From NCBI RefSeq assembly GCF_038049935.1, contig NZ_CP145886.1, forward strand, positions 2,178,501 to 2,242,500: a DNA stretch of 64,000 nt, given 5' to 3'. The notes beneath the pieces are model-generated. The model worked only from the letters and a program-made list of their open reading frames with translations. It was not told the DNA's origin and did no database searches. This DNA comes from Rossellomorea sp. y25 (GTDB taxonomy: Bacteria; Bacillota; Bacilli; Bacillales; Bacillaceae_B). Below are positions 26,812-35,299 of the stretch, piece after piece (positions within the stretch are counted from its first letter, which is position 1; every line of letters begins with the position of its first letter). The position numbers and the translations under genes were made by a program.

Positions 26812-27882
26812 ATGGAAAAGAAATCCATATACGGATTAACATTAGATCAACTGACAACATGGCTGGTCGAGCACGGTCAAAAGAAGTTCCGTGCGGCTCA
26901 GGTATGGGATTGGTTATATAAAAAGAGAGTGACAAACTTTACCGATATGAAGAATCTGAACGCTGACTGTGTACAGTTGCTCGACGATCACTTCTATCTT
27001 CATACACTCACTCAAGAGGTTAAACAGGAATCTAAGGACGGCACAATCAAATTCTTGTTCAAACTTGAGGATGGTAACCTAATAGAAACAGTTCTTATGC
27101 GTTTCAATTACGGACTGAGTGTATGTGTGACGACTCAAGTCGGATGCAACATCGGTTGTACATTCTGTGCGAGTGGACTACTCAAGAAGAACCGGGACCT
27201 ATCAAGCGGTGAAATTGTTGAACAAATCATGAACGTCCAACATCACTTGGATGAAGCAGGAAATGGAGAACGAGTCAGTCATATCGTTGTAATGGGAATT
27301 GGTGAACCATTCGATAACTACGATAACATGATGGACTTCTTCCGGGTGGTGAATGACCAAAAAGGTCTTTCCATCGGAGCGCGTCATATCACCGTATCAA
27401 CAAGTGGTCTGGCAGATAAGATTTACAAATTTGCCGACGAAAACATTCAAATCAACCTGGCCGTTTCCTTGCACGCACCAAACAATGAATTGCGTACGAA
27501 GATTATGAAGATCAACCGTGCATACCCGTTAGAGAAATTAATGCCAGCTATTGATTACTATTTAGAAAAAACAAATCGACGCATTACCTTTGAGTATATC
27601 TTGTTAAGTGATGTGAATGATCATAAAGAAGAAGCCATTCAGCTGGCCAAACTGCTGAAAAACAAGCGTCACCTTTCTTATGTGAACTTGATACCTTATA
27701 ACCCGGTTGACGAACACAACCAATATCAAAGAAGTACGAAAGAAGCGATTGTCGAATTCTACGGTACATTACTTGAACATGGAATCAACTGTGGGGTCCG
27801 AGTGGAACAAGGAACGGACATTGATGCAGCTTGCGGTCAATTAAGAAGTAAGCAAATTAAAAAAGACAAAGTGAAATCTTAA
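26812..27882 (+). CDS. rlmN: RlmN-type 23S rRNA (A2503-C2) methyltransferase
   Basis: A 356-residue radical SAM enzyme. CNIGCTFC provides the 4Fe-4S cysteines (Cys112, Cys116, Cys119), and the C-terminal [10 protein letters not shown] holds the methyl-carrying Cys341. The whole sequence tracks B. subtilis RlmN ([52 protein letters not shown]). RlmN methylates A2503 of 23S rRNA and A37 of some tRNAs; the related Cfr methylates C8 and gives multidrug resistance, but this sequence is clearly closer to RlmN. The usual RlmN gene of Bacillus lies near prpC/prkC; this one does not, so it may be a second copy. The RlmN-typical CTIRREQG is CGVRVEQG here. Confidence 0.85.
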   Translation: MEKKSIYGLTLDQLTTWLVEHGQKKFRAAQVWDWLYKKRVTNFTDMKNLNADCVQLLDDHFYLHTLTQEVKQESKDGTIKFLFKLEDGNLIETVLMRFNYGLSVCVTTQVGCNIGCTFCASGLLKKNRDLSSGEIVEQIMNVQHHLDEAGNGERVSHIVVMGIGEPFDNYDNMMDFFRVVNDQKGLSIGARHITVSTSGLADKIYKFADENIQINLAVSLHAPNNELRTKIMKINRAYPLEKLMPAIDYYLEKTNRRITFEYILLSDVNDHKEEAIQLAKLLKNKRHLSYVNLIPYNPVDEHNQYQRSTKEAIVEFYGTLLEHGINCGVRVEQGTDIDAACGQLRSKQIKKDKVKS

Positions 27883-27896
27883 TACTTTTTTAAATG

Positions 27897-27936
27897 AAGC
27901 ACATGAATTCCTGAGTGGAATTTGTGTGTTTTTTTG
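27897..27936 (+). terminator. rlmN terminator
   Basis: CACATGAATTCC / GGAATTTGTGTG then TTTTTTT. Confidence 0.8.
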
Positions 27937-27983
27937 ATTGTTGAGACTGAATATGAGATTCTATTCCATATTTTGTTAAAACA

Positions 27984-28095
27984 CGCAATTAACCACTATT
28001 TTGGCGCAATTCCACTCGATCCTGACGCAATTTCCGTTTAATAGACGCAATAAAATTAATTTTGACGCAATTAAGAAAGAAAACGACGCAATTCT
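27984..28095 (+). repeat. Array 1: six degenerate units, period 20-21 nt, core GACGCAATT
   Basis: CGCAAT begins at 27984, 28005, 28026, 28046, 28066 and 28087 (steps 21, 21, 20, 20, 21). The core is [A/G]CGCAATT, and the 12 bases between cores are AT-rich and not conserved. It lies between the rlmN terminator and the next gene. An apparent 73-codon ORF across it is not credible because the period is not a multiple of three. Related to arrays at 39174 and 45391. Confidence 0.8.
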
Positions 28096-28327
28096 TCTAT
28101 CGAACGACTTTAATATTAATGAATGCCAGTACGAAAAGCCATATTTGGTAACAACAGCTAATAATCACATAAGATTTGAGTCATTTTATCCAATAAGCAC
28201 CGAAGAAACAATGTTTTATTAAAAATATGCTACTTTTCCAGAAAATATTCAATATATGTTGAATTTATCGTTCTATAAATATAGAATAAATGGTAGGAAG
28301 AAATTTTTGGGAATGAGGTGTTCCAAT

Positions 28328-29374
28328 TTGGATGTATTCCATACGACCAGCCGAAAAAGAGAGACATACGAAGTAAGAATTGAGGCTTCTCTTCTTTGGG
28401 AATGCGCTTTGGGGATTGCTGCCATCACAAATACAAGGCTTATCGATACGTTAGAAAAACCAAAAGAGTCATGGGACAAGTTAATGAGATCTTTATCTGA
28501 ACCGTTGATAGGGGATTTGAAATACGTTGAAAAGAATAATACCTGGAAATCCCTACTTCTCTTGTTGCATCAAAAAGAGTTTCGGGATTTATCTGAATTT
28601 ATCATGTTTCTGGATGGGTTGGAAGATAAAAGACTAAGATTCATCTGCATTCCATACATAGGGATGAAATTTCAAGAACTTCGAACGCATGCTTCAGAAG
28701 GAGATGAGTCATCAAGAAACAGATTGAAAAAGCAGACAGAGGATAACCCGTTTTTTCCGGATTATATTGAATTCATCTGCACCACAAATGTTCATGACCT
28801 TAGGAACCACCTGAAGAGTGTCATGACCGGGTGGTATAAAGAAGTGATCATTCCTCATAAAGAGACACTATCTCAAATACTGGAAAGGGATAAACAATCC
28901 AAGGAAAAGATGAGTGGAAATCTAAAGTCCGAAGCGTTAGTAGAATGGGCAACGGGAGGTATCACTTATTTGCCCGAGCCAAGAGTGCATACAGTTTTGT
29001 TGATCCCCCAATCGATTTATCGTCCTTGGAACGTAGAAGGAGATGTTGAAGGAGTCAAGGTGTTTTATTACCCCGTAGCCAATGAAAGCATTTATCCGGA
29101 TGATAAGGATATGCCAAGCTATTTTCTGGTCCAAAAGCATAAAGCCCTTGGGGATGAAGCGCGCCTCAGAATGGTGAAATTGCTGAAGGGGTCAGATCGT
29201 ACACTTCAGGAAATCACGAATGAGCTGAACATGGGGAAGTCGACGGTCCATCATCATTTGAAAATACTCAGGTCCGCAAGGCTGGTCGAAACTCTGGATG
29301 GGAAGTATCGCCTGAAGGAGAATGCGGTTCAATCTTTATCGAATGAATTAATGCAGTATTTAGCCGAGGATTAA
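28328..29374 (+). CDS. DUF5937/ArsR-type winged-helix regulator
   Basis: 348 residues from TTG 28328, chosen because GAGGTG lies 7 bases before it and the family starts MDVFHTTSRKRETYEV. The long N-terminal region (about 1-260; SLLWECALGIAAITN, WYKEVIIPHKETL) is the DUF5937 type with no enzyme motif seen. The C-terminus is an ArsR HTH: HKALGDEARLRMVKLLKGSDRTLQEITNELNMGKSTVHHHLKILRSARLVE. There is no metal-binding cysteine, so the effector is probably organic. It lies 14 bases before the MFS exporter gene and very likely controls it. Confidence 0.78.
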   Translation: MDVFHTTSRKRETYEVRIEASLLWECALGIAAITNTRLIDTLEKPKESWDKLMRSLSEPLIGDLKYVEKNNTWKSLLLLLHQKEFRDLSEFIMFLDGLEDKRLRFICIPYIGMKFQELRTHASEGDESSRNRLKKQTEDNPFFPDYIEFICTTNVHDLRNHLKSVMTGWYKEVIIPHKETLSQILERDKQSKEKMSGNLKSEALVEWATGGITYLPEPRVHTVLLIPQSIYRPWNVEGDVEGVKVFYYPVANESIYPDDKDMPSYFLVQKHKALGDEARLRMVKLLKGSDRTLQEITNELNMGKSTVHHHLKILRSARLVETLDGKYRLKENAVQSLSNELMQYLAED

Positions 29375-29388
29375 AAGGGGGAAATGAT

Positions 29389-30615
29389 ATGGGTGAGCGT
29401 GCGGTCAGACTAAATCAAGTGGAAGATTTCCCGCCCTTAAAGAAAAACTATCCTGTTTTCCGATTCATGGGTGGGAATCTGATTTCATTTTTCGGAGATC
29501 AAATCTATTTAATCGCAATTCCTCTAATGGTATTATCCCTCACTGGATCACCTGTGAGTATGGGTATTGTGGCGGCACTTGAGCGTCTGCCGATTCTATT
29601 GCAGCCCTTCGCCGGTATCATGTCCGATAAATTCAACCGGAAGCACCTCCTGCTTTTATGCGATCTAGGAAGATGTTTACTTGTCGGGATGATTGGGGTT
29701 CTATTTATCTTGAAGGTACTGGAGATGTGGATGGTATATCCCATTGTGTTTGGTATCGGATGTTTAAGCCAAATATACAATACATCTCAATTTGCTTCAG
29801 TCCCAAGCCTGGTGAGAAGAGAAGACCTTCAAGCTGTGAATTCACTAAATTCCGGGATATTTAATTTAGCGGTCTTTCTGGCACCAGGTTTGGGAGGGCT
29901 GATTATATCCTTTTTGAATCCAGGATATGCCCTGGTAGTGAACAGCGTCAGCTTCCTGGTATCTTTTCTTGCCATTGCGAGTCTCCGGATGAAGATAAAT
30001 GAGAGAGATTTATCAAGGCATTCCATATGGGGAGAGATCAGGGAGGGATTTGAATTCGTTGTAAAGACCAAGCCAATCTTGTACACCAATCTAGCCATGG
30101 TATCTTCTGTGTTCGGAACTACATTGTTTCTCACATTACTGGTATTTCACTTAAAAGATTCCATCAGTTTAAATACGGTCATGATTGGTGGGTTATTATC
30201 AATGGGTGGAGTAGGTGCCATTCTTGGCGCGGTTACGTCAAACCTTTTTCGGAAGCGGTTTTCTTATCGGAGCATATTATTTACGGCCTCTGTCATTGGA
30301 GGACTTTCGATTCTCTATTTCGGGCTGGCAGAAACCTATTTCTGGCTTGTGACCATGAACGCAATAGGGACCTTTTGTGCTTCAATGATGAGTCCTTGTA
30401 TCATCACAATCCGGCAAACGCTGACACCAGATCACTTATTGGGAAGGGTGCAGGCTACAAGCCGCCTCATGACTTGGGTATCCATGCCCCTCGCTGCATT
30501 CCTAGCAGGAATATTGGCTAAAGAAATAGGTACAGATCTGACCATCGTTCTAGCTGGAGCCATCTCGACACTTGCTTCCATTCCATACCTTCATCACAGT
30601 TTGAAAGATAAATAG
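29389..30615 (+). CDS. MFS efflux transporter
   Basis: A 408-residue major facilitator with 12 predicted helices. The loop 2-3 motif GIMSDKFNRKHLLLLCD (about 84-100) is MFS motif A, and the second half has the matching SNLFRKRFSYRSIL. The overall type (GNLISFFGDQIYLIAIPLMVLSLTGSPVSMG) is that of the MefA/enterobactin-exporter-like group, which includes macrolide exporters. It is co-transcribed with the DUF5937/ArsR regulator. Drug export is inference; no substrate is certain. Confidence 0.82.
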   Translation: MGERAVRLNQVEDFPPLKKNYPVFRFMGGNLISFFGDQIYLIAIPLMVLSLTGSPVSMGIVAALERLPILLQPFAGIMSDKFNRKHLLLLCDLGRCLLVGMIGVLFILKVLEMWMVYPIVFGIGCLSQIYNTSQFASVPSLVRREDLQAVNSLNSGIFNLAVFLAPGLGGLIISFLNPGYALVVNSVSFLVSFLAIASLRMKINERDLSRHSIWGEIREGFEFVVKTKPILYTNLAMVSSVFGTTLFLTLLVFHLKDSISLNTVMIGGLLSMGGVGAILGAVTSNLFRKRFSYRSILFTASVIGGLSILYFGLAETYFWLVTMNAIGTFCASMMSPCIITIRQTLTPDHLLGRVQATSRLMTWVSMPLAAFLAGILAKEIGTDLTIVLAGAISTLASIPYLHHSLKDK

Positions 30616-30628
30616 AGGGACGGACCTC
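30614..30628 (+). repeat. Dispersed GAGGGACGGACCTC element
   Basis: AGAGGGACGGACCTC starts one base after the MFS stop codon region, the same position relative to a gene end as the copy after arsC (15365). Confidence 0.4.
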
Positions 30629-30795
30629 CCACAACTCTGTTTTATGGTACGATGGAAATGGAAACCACATTGGTGGGGAGAATTCAGATAGAATCACTGA
30701 AAGTCAATTGAATGAGAAATTAAAAAAGATCGATTTTAACCGTTTTAATATAAAGTGGCATAAGCACGATTACAACTAAGAAAGGGGAGCAGAGG

Positions 30796-32160
30796 ATGCA
30801 ATCGAATCATTATGACATCACGATCATCGGAGCAGGAGTGAGCAGTGTGTTTCTCGCTTACACCTTGATGAAGCACAATGAACATATCTCCATCCACATG
30901 ATTGATCTCGGCAAAAAGCTGAGTGAACGTACATGCGGTTTAGATGATGGGCGCGTGTGTACGTGTGAAGGATTGTGCAGTAAATACATTGGGTTTGCGG
31001 GTCTTGGAAAATCAGAGGGGAAATTTAATTACACGAATGATTTCGGAGGAGAGCTCGGCAGGAAAATCGGAGACCAAACCACACTTGATTTGATGAAGGA
31101 AGTAGACGATATTCTCTGTGAGTTTGGCGGTGACATCATCCCGTCCTATAGCACGAAAAATGATACGCTTTCAAAACGAGCCAGTATGGTGGACGTGAAG
31201 GTTCTTTCAACTGAGGTCCGTCATTTAGGAACACGTTTAGCGAGTGATATTTTTCAAAGAATGTATGAAGTGCTCAAAAATCACATTACGTTTAGTTTTG
31301 AAACACGAGTTGAGACAATTTCAAAACATGATGCGGGCTTTCACTTGAAAGCTAATAGCGTTGACTTTACGACAGAGAAATTAGTGATCGGTACAGGAAT
31401 GAGCGGCAGCACGTGGATGAAAAAACAAGCAGCATCACTTGGACTTTTTCCAGGAAAGACACGTCTGGATATGGGGGTTCGGGTGGAAATGAAAGGTGAT
31501 CAGCTTCAATCGATATTAGAAGATACGTTTGAAACGAAGCTGAAAATCGAAAGGCATTCATTCAGCGCGACGACCTATTGTATGAATCCGCGAGGGAGGA
31601 TCATACGGAAGCACCAGCATGGCGTAGTGATGCCTGATGGACAAAATGCCCGTGAAGAAGATATACCAAGTGCAAATTTGAACTTCAGTTTGTTCGTTCC
31701 GCGTTATTTTCATTCCCATGGTGAGGCAATGGACTATGCAGTGAGCACTATAGGAGGGATCAATCAAGGAAAAGAGCGGATTGTCGTTCAGAGATTGGAA
31801 GATTTCAAATTACATAGGAATACAGAATCGCTAGAGGGGAATCTGGTAGATCCGTCCCTCAAAGCGGAATGTGGGAATCTTAGGGAAGAGGTTCCGGAAT
31901 TATATAGTATTGCGCTTAAGGAATTTTTTGCTTCTTTGGAAAGCCTTATTGGGGAACCGATACACCATGATACGCTTCTATACGGGTTGGATGCGAAGTA
32001 TTATGAACCGAAATTACCGACGGATAAGAACTTTGAAACAGATGTGTCAAATCTGTATCTTATTGGTGACTGCTCGGGGGAAACCCATTCCTTATCGCAG
32101 GCAGCTGCAAGTGGTATTTATTTGGGGAAACATCTGGGAGATAGGGTTTTTACCAGTTAA
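30796..32160 (+). CDS. FAD-dependent dehydrogenase (COG2509-like)
   Basis: 454 residues. A dinucleotide-binding fold at the N-terminus (DITIIGAGVSSVFLAYTL, GxGxxS), a second conserved patch LVIGTGMSGSTWMKKQAASLG (about 197-217), and the C-terminal FAD-contact segment LYLIGDCSGETHSLSQAAASGIYLGKHLG. A cysteine-rich stretch CGLDDGRVCTCEGLC (about 47-61) could hold a metal or Fe-S cluster. The family is annotated as uncharacterised NAD(P)/FAD-dependent dehydrogenases; substrate not known. Ribosome binding site AAAGGGGAGCAGAGG before ATG. Single gene. Confidence 0.75.
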   Translation: MQSNHYDITIIGAGVSSVFLAYTLMKHNEHISIHMIDLGKKLSERTCGLDDGRVCTCEGLCSKYIGFAGLGKSEGKFNYTNDFGGELGRKIGDQTTLDLMKEVDDILCEFGGDIIPSYSTKNDTLSKRASMVDVKVLSTEVRHLGTRLASDIFQRMYEVLKNHITFSFETRVETISKHDAGFHLKANSVDFTTEKLVIGTGMSGSTWMKKQAASLGLFPGKTRLDMGVRVEMKGDQLQSILEDTFETKLKIERHSFSATTYCMNPRGRIIRKHQHGVVMPDGQNAREEDIPSANLNFSLFVPRYFHSHGEAMDYAVSTIGGINQGKERIVVQRLEDFKLHRNTESLEGNLVDPSLKAECGNLREEVPELYSIALKEFFASLESLIGEPIHHDTLLYGLDAKYYEPKLPTDKNFETDVSNLYLIGDCSGETHSLSQAAASGIYLGKHLGDRVFTS

Positions 32161-32240
32161 TAATATATTTGGAATAATTTGAAACCTTTCTGTTTGTTTT
32201 TTCGTATTACTAGAAAAGAACAGGCAGAAAGGATTTTTTT

Positions 32241-32549
32241 ATGGGATTGCGAGTACAAAAAAACATTTTGGAATATGAATCGATTGTAGATAATCATCCA
32301 AAAAAGGAGATGAGTATGTACTCGCTCATTCGTTTATTGGGAATTTTTAATTTCGTTGGGTGGGGATTCATGTTCTTCTCTATCCATCTGGATCTCAATC
32401 ATAAATTTGAATGGGTTCGTGTGGAGGGCATTCATGTAGATGGGAAAATGATGGGAGAATTCTTTTTATGTCTGATCACGGTAGGATTCATATTTTTGGA
32501 TTGTTATATTTATATTTTAAAAAAATGTGGGGAAGAACGTTTTTACTGA
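32241..32549 (+). CDS. Small membrane protein, probably frameshifted near its end
   Basis: 102 residues with hydrophobic segments at about 30-48 and 72-90; no family recognised. The frame ends in a non-hydrophobic tail (KKCGEERFY) right after a run of seven A at 32519-32525. If one more A were present, translation would continue through a third hydrophobic segment (MWGRTFLLITLLSLGVINGI) to a stop at 32614, giving about 124 residues and three helices. So the intact gene is probably 32241-32614 with a one-base deletion, or slippage at the A-run makes both forms. ATG 32241 has AGAAAGGATTTTTT in front. Confidence 0.5.
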   Translation: MGLRVQKNILEYESIVDNHPKKEMSMYSLIRLLGIFNFVGWGFMFFSIHLDLNHKFEWVRVEGIHVDGKMMGEFFLCLITVGFIFLDCYIYILKKCGEERFY

Positions 32550-32713
32550 TCACTTTGTTAAGTCTGGGAGTAATCAATGGCATCTTATTTTTCCTTTCAC
32601 TTAAATCTTTCTAAGCTGAAATTGAGGGGATCATCTATGAATAGAGGCAAGCCCCTTTTAAGTTGGGGGGGCCATTTGGATGCGTATATTAAGAGGAAAT
32701 AAGGAGGGGTTTT

Positions 32714-32998
32714 TTGTCTGATTGGGGCGTCTTATTTCTGTTCTTCATGATCATTATGGCGATTTTAGCTTTCACCAACTTTATGGTTATGAAGCTGGCA
32801 GGGAAGAATAAAAAGAAGAGAATTTGGTATGGAGTCGTATGTTTACTTCTCACACCCGTGGTTTTTATCCTGACTGGTTTATCCGTAAGTCCATTTGATC
32901 CTTCTGGTTTTGTAACAGGCATGGTCATGATGATATACGGGACTTTTTTTGCATTGAATGCCATAGGAATCATTGTGGTTGGATTGTTCACTGAATAA
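32714..32998 (+). CDS. Small three-helix membrane protein, unknown
   Basis: 94 residues from TTG 32714, which lies 6 bases after AAGGAGGGG. Hydrophobic segments at about 5-24, 38-56 and 68-90 with a basic loop (KLAGKNKKKR) between the first two, so positive-inside puts that loop in the cytoplasm. No recognised family. It precedes a DinB gene by 50 bases on the same strand and may share its transcript. Confidence 0.55.
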   Translation: MSDWGVLFLFFMIIMAILAFTNFMVMKLAGKNKKKRIWYGVVCLLLTPVVFILTGLSVSPFDPSGFVTGMVMMIYGTFFALNAIGIIVVGLFTE

Positions 32999-33047
32999 GG
33001 AAGTACGGCTTTAAGAATTCTTAAAATACAAAGGAGAGGTTGAGGGC

Positions 33048-33509
33048 ATGTTAGAACTTTTTTCTTATAATTGGCAAATACGGGAAGAATGGTTTGATTG
33101 GTGCAGGGAAATTGATCCGGATGAACTGACGAAAGAGCGTATAGGCGGGATGGGGAGCATCCTGAAGAATCTCTTTCATGTAGCGGACTGTGAGCAAATT
33201 TGGATGAATCAATTACAAGGGAAACCCGTGATGAAAAAGGATTTACATACTATTTCGACACTTGACGAAGTCATTGAGTTTTCAGGAACGACCAGGCAGC
33301 AAACGGAAAACTTTCTGTCATTATGGACTCCCGCCTATGGAAAGAAAGAACTCAATATGACATCAAGGTCAGGTAAAACATACCTACTTACATACAAAAA
33401 AGTTATGCAGCATGTAGTGACCCATGAGATCCATCATATTGGTCAATTATCCGTGTGGGCAAGGGAAGTCGGAAAAATACCGGTGTCGAGTGATTTTATT
33501 TTCAGATGA
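33048..33509 (+). CDS. DinB-family four-helix protein
   Basis: 153 residues of the DinB/YfiT superfamily. The three metal-binding histidines are at HVADCE (about 45) and VTHEIHHIGQL (about 126 and 130). Members are thiol-dependent metalloenzymes (for example bacillithiol S-transferases) or have no known activity. ATG 33048 after GGAGAGG. A GNAT gene follows 35 bases later. Confidence 0.8.
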   Translation: MLELFSYNWQIREEWFDWCREIDPDELTKERIGGMGSILKNLFHVADCEQIWMNQLQGKPVMKKDLHTISTLDEVIEFSGTTRQQTENFLSLWTPAYGKKELNMTSRSGKTYLLTYKKVMQHVVTHEIHHIGQLSVWAREVGKIPVSSDFIFR

Positions 33510-33544
33510 TGAATATGTAGCAGATAGAAAAGGAGGACTATACA

Positions 33545-34279
33545 TTGAATAAACATCAAAAGCCATTCATCGAAAAAGTAAAAATCATTCAAGGTAACGA
33601 CTATGCGACCATTGAGAATACGAATGATTTGACCACTGTAGAACTGAAAGAACTCGTCAGTTACCTGGATCAGACACCGCCCTATCATTCCCTATCTAAC
33701 TTGAAGATTCTTGTGAATCAAACATTCTCCCGAGAAGTGGATGAGTATCTAGAGGGAAATGGATATGACCTGGTTGATGAATTTGTGACTGTGCATAAAA
33801 AGCTTGAGAAGTCGGAAATCAAACACTCTTTTACATTGAAAAATTTACATATGATTTCAGAAAAAGAGTTTGCTCATATTTGGATGCATTCTATGGAGGG
33901 CTCTCTTAATGCTCCATCTCGTTTAACTATGCCAGAACAAATGAAAAGTGTCGCAATCGAACTGGGTGACAGCTATAAGGATTCCTGTATTGCGATTTAT
34001 GAAGGTGATCAGCCAATTGGCGTCATGATACCACATATAGAACCGGGCACGGTAGATGAGGGAAGGCTGTTTTATTTCGGATTGATTCCTGATGAAAGAA
34101 GCAAGGGAAAGAGCAAGATTCTACATAAACTGGCACTTAGTCTGTTAGCTAGTGTGTTTCATGCAAAAAAATATATTGGGGGGACGAGTAAAAATAACGC
34201 TCCGATGATCCGGACATTTCTTGCCAATGGGTGTGAAGTGAAGGATGTGAACAGGGTATTCCTTAAGAAATCCCTTTAG
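33545..34279 (+). CDS. GNAT-family acetyltransferase with long N-terminal part
   Basis: 244 residues from TTG 33545 (AAAGGAGGACTATACA before it). The N-terminal 95 residues (VELKELVSYLDQTPPYHSLSNLKILVNQTF) are not a standard GNAT domain. The C-terminal 140 contain IAIYEGDQPIGVMIPHIEPGTVDEGRLFYFGLIPDERSKGKSKILHKLAL, the beta4-loop-helix3 acetyl-CoA site with RSKGKS, and GTSKNNAPMIRTFLANGCE. Two-part GNAT proteins of this length occur in Bacillus without known substrate. Confidence 0.72.
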   Translation: MNKHQKPFIEKVKIIQGNDYATIENTNDLTTVELKELVSYLDQTPPYHSLSNLKILVNQTFSREVDEYLEGNGYDLVDEFVTVHKKLEKSEIKHSFTLKNLHMISEKEFAHIWMHSMEGSLNAPSRLTMPEQMKSVAIELGDSYKDSCIAIYEGDQPIGVMIPHIEPGTVDEGRLFYFGLIPDERSKGKSKILHKLALSLLASVFHAKKYIGGTSKNNAPMIRTFLANGCEVKDVNRVFLKKSL

Positions 34280-34342
34280 TACTGTGATAAGCAATGTTAT
34301 ACTTGATGAATTGTTCAACTAGAAAAGGGGAGTTAAAGCCTT

Positions 34343-34534
34343 ATGAAATATATGAAATCACAAATGAAACTGTTAATCAAAGATAATAAAGAATTGCAAG
34401 CGCGCCTGAAAGTATTGATGGATGAGATGAATTTAGAGCGTACATTTGCTCTTAAAGCATTGTATCATTCAGAGGTTGCAGAAGGTGGAAAATACCAGGC
34501 TGCCTACCAAGCGTTAGACCAACCAAAGGAGTAA
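34343..34534 (+). CDS. Small helical protein, unknown
   Basis: 63 residues, charged and helical throughout (MKLLIKDNKELQARLKVLMDEMNLERTFALKALYH), with no membrane segment. AAAAGGGGAGTTAAAGCC precedes ATG, and a terminator follows 75 bases later, so it looks like a true short gene, possibly the last of the dinB-GNAT group. No family known to me. Confidence 0.55.
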   Translation: MKYMKSQMKLLIKDNKELQARLKVLMDEMNLERTFALKALYHSEVAEGGKYQAAYQALDQPKE

Positions 34535-34607
34535 GTCTTTTTCTGTGAAATTCCGTATGGTAAATTCACACAAATGACATAATTAGTGTTTTTATAGTGC
34601 ATATAGA

Positions 34608-34656
34608 CGGCAAGGTAAGAGAGGAGATTCCCTCATTACCTTGCCTTTTCCTTTTT
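34608..34656 (+). terminator. Terminator
   Basis: GGCAAGGTAA / TTACCTTGCC with 14-nt loop, then TTTTCCTTTTT. Confidence 0.75.
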
Positions 34657-34757
34657 CATTCAGAAAAAATCTCCTGTTTTAACTCATTTCAGACTTTCCG
34701 CATTTGTATGTAGGATTCCTTCAAAATCATTAGGGTTTTCTCCCAAGAACTATATGT

Positions 34758-34819
34758 TTGACTTATAAAACCTTATGTATTATATTAATTGACAGGTCAA
34801 TGATTGACCCCTCAATTAA
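34758..34819 (+). promoter_or_regulatory. Sigma-A promoter and 35-bp palindromic MarR operator
   Basis: -35 TTGACT (34758-34763), 17-bp spacer, -10 TATATT (34781-34786). A near-perfect palindrome TTAATTGACAGGTCAAT-g-ATTGACCCCTCAATTAA spans 34785-34819 (15 of 17 positions pair), covering the end of the -10 box and the transcription start. It should be the operator of the MarR-type repressor encoded 20 bases downstream. Confidence 0.75.
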
Positions 34820-34838
34820 AGTGGAGGAGGAGGATGCT

Positions 34839-35273
34839 TTGTCCAACTCGTGTCGTGAAGAAGAGAAGATAATCGTTCAATTAAATGATATATATAAGCA
34901 AATGAGTCCTAAGTTTGAGCGTTGTACCGGAATTAGTCAGTCTCGTTTGGATCTTTTGCACAAGTTGTTTGAAGTGGAAGAAATCAGTCAAACGGCTCTA
35001 CAAAGAGAAGTGAATATTGATAGTGCAGCCGTGACGAGACACTTAAAGCAGCTTGAAGGAAAAGGGATGGTCTCCCGCCGTAAAAATCCTGATGATAACA
35101 GGTTTACATTTGTCCGGCTGACAGAGGAAGGCCGTCAGAAAATAGAAGCTTATCGTGAAGAGAAAGAGATCTTTATCTCTAAAGTTTTTAAAAGCTTTAC
35201 AAAAGAAGAACGTTCGGTTTTATCCGACATGCTTAATCGTATTCAGGATAATGTTCAGGATATTGAATACTAA
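34839..35273 (+). CDS. MarR-family repressor (MhqR/OhrR-like)
   Basis: 144 residues from TTG 34839, preceded by GGAGGAGGAGGATGC. Winged helix: TGISQSRLDLLHKLFEVEEISQTALQREVNIDSAAVTRHLKQLEGKGMVSRRKNPDDNRFTFVRLTEEGRQ. It heads an operon with a nitroreductase and a small monooxygenase, the composition of the MhqR-type quinone/electrophile response in Bacillus. The effector is probably a quinone or other electrophile. Cys7 near the N-terminus and Cys30 might sense electrophiles directly. A 35-bp palindrome overlaps its own promoter. Confidence 0.85.
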   Translation: MSNSCREEEKIIVQLNDIYKQMSPKFERCTGISQSRLDLLHKLFEVEEISQTALQREVNIDSAAVTRHLKQLEGKGMVSRRKNPDDNRFTFVRLTEEGRQKIEAYREEKEIFISKVFKSFTKEERSVLSDMLNRIQDNVQDIEY

Positions 35274-35299
35274 ATTTTACTCATAAAGGAGAATGCATC

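Noticed and set aside
26812..27882. Cfr-type multidrug-resistance methyltransferase
   Set aside because: The sequence follows Bacillus RlmN nearly throughout and lacks Cfr-specific stretches such as QCGCNFGCKFCATGD.
27984..28095. CRISPR array
   Set aside because: Cores are only 8-9 nt, spacers about 12 nt, units degenerate, and no cas genes are present; the same holds for the arrays at 39174 and 45391.
28001..28222. 73-codon ORF after rlmN
   Set aside because: Its first third is the CGCAATT repeat array read through in one frame; TTG start without ribosome binding site.
30630..30779. Open frame of about 49 codons ending just before the FAD-dehydrogenase gene (contains WYDGNGNHIGGENSDRITES)
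   Set aside because: Protein-like but without any start codon or ribosome binding site; could be the tail of a lost gene, not enough to call.
32638..32703. 21-codon ORF (MNRGKPLLSWGGHLDAYIKR...) before the small membrane gene at 32714
   Set aside because: Weak ribosome binding site (GGGGATCATCT) and no conservation evidence.
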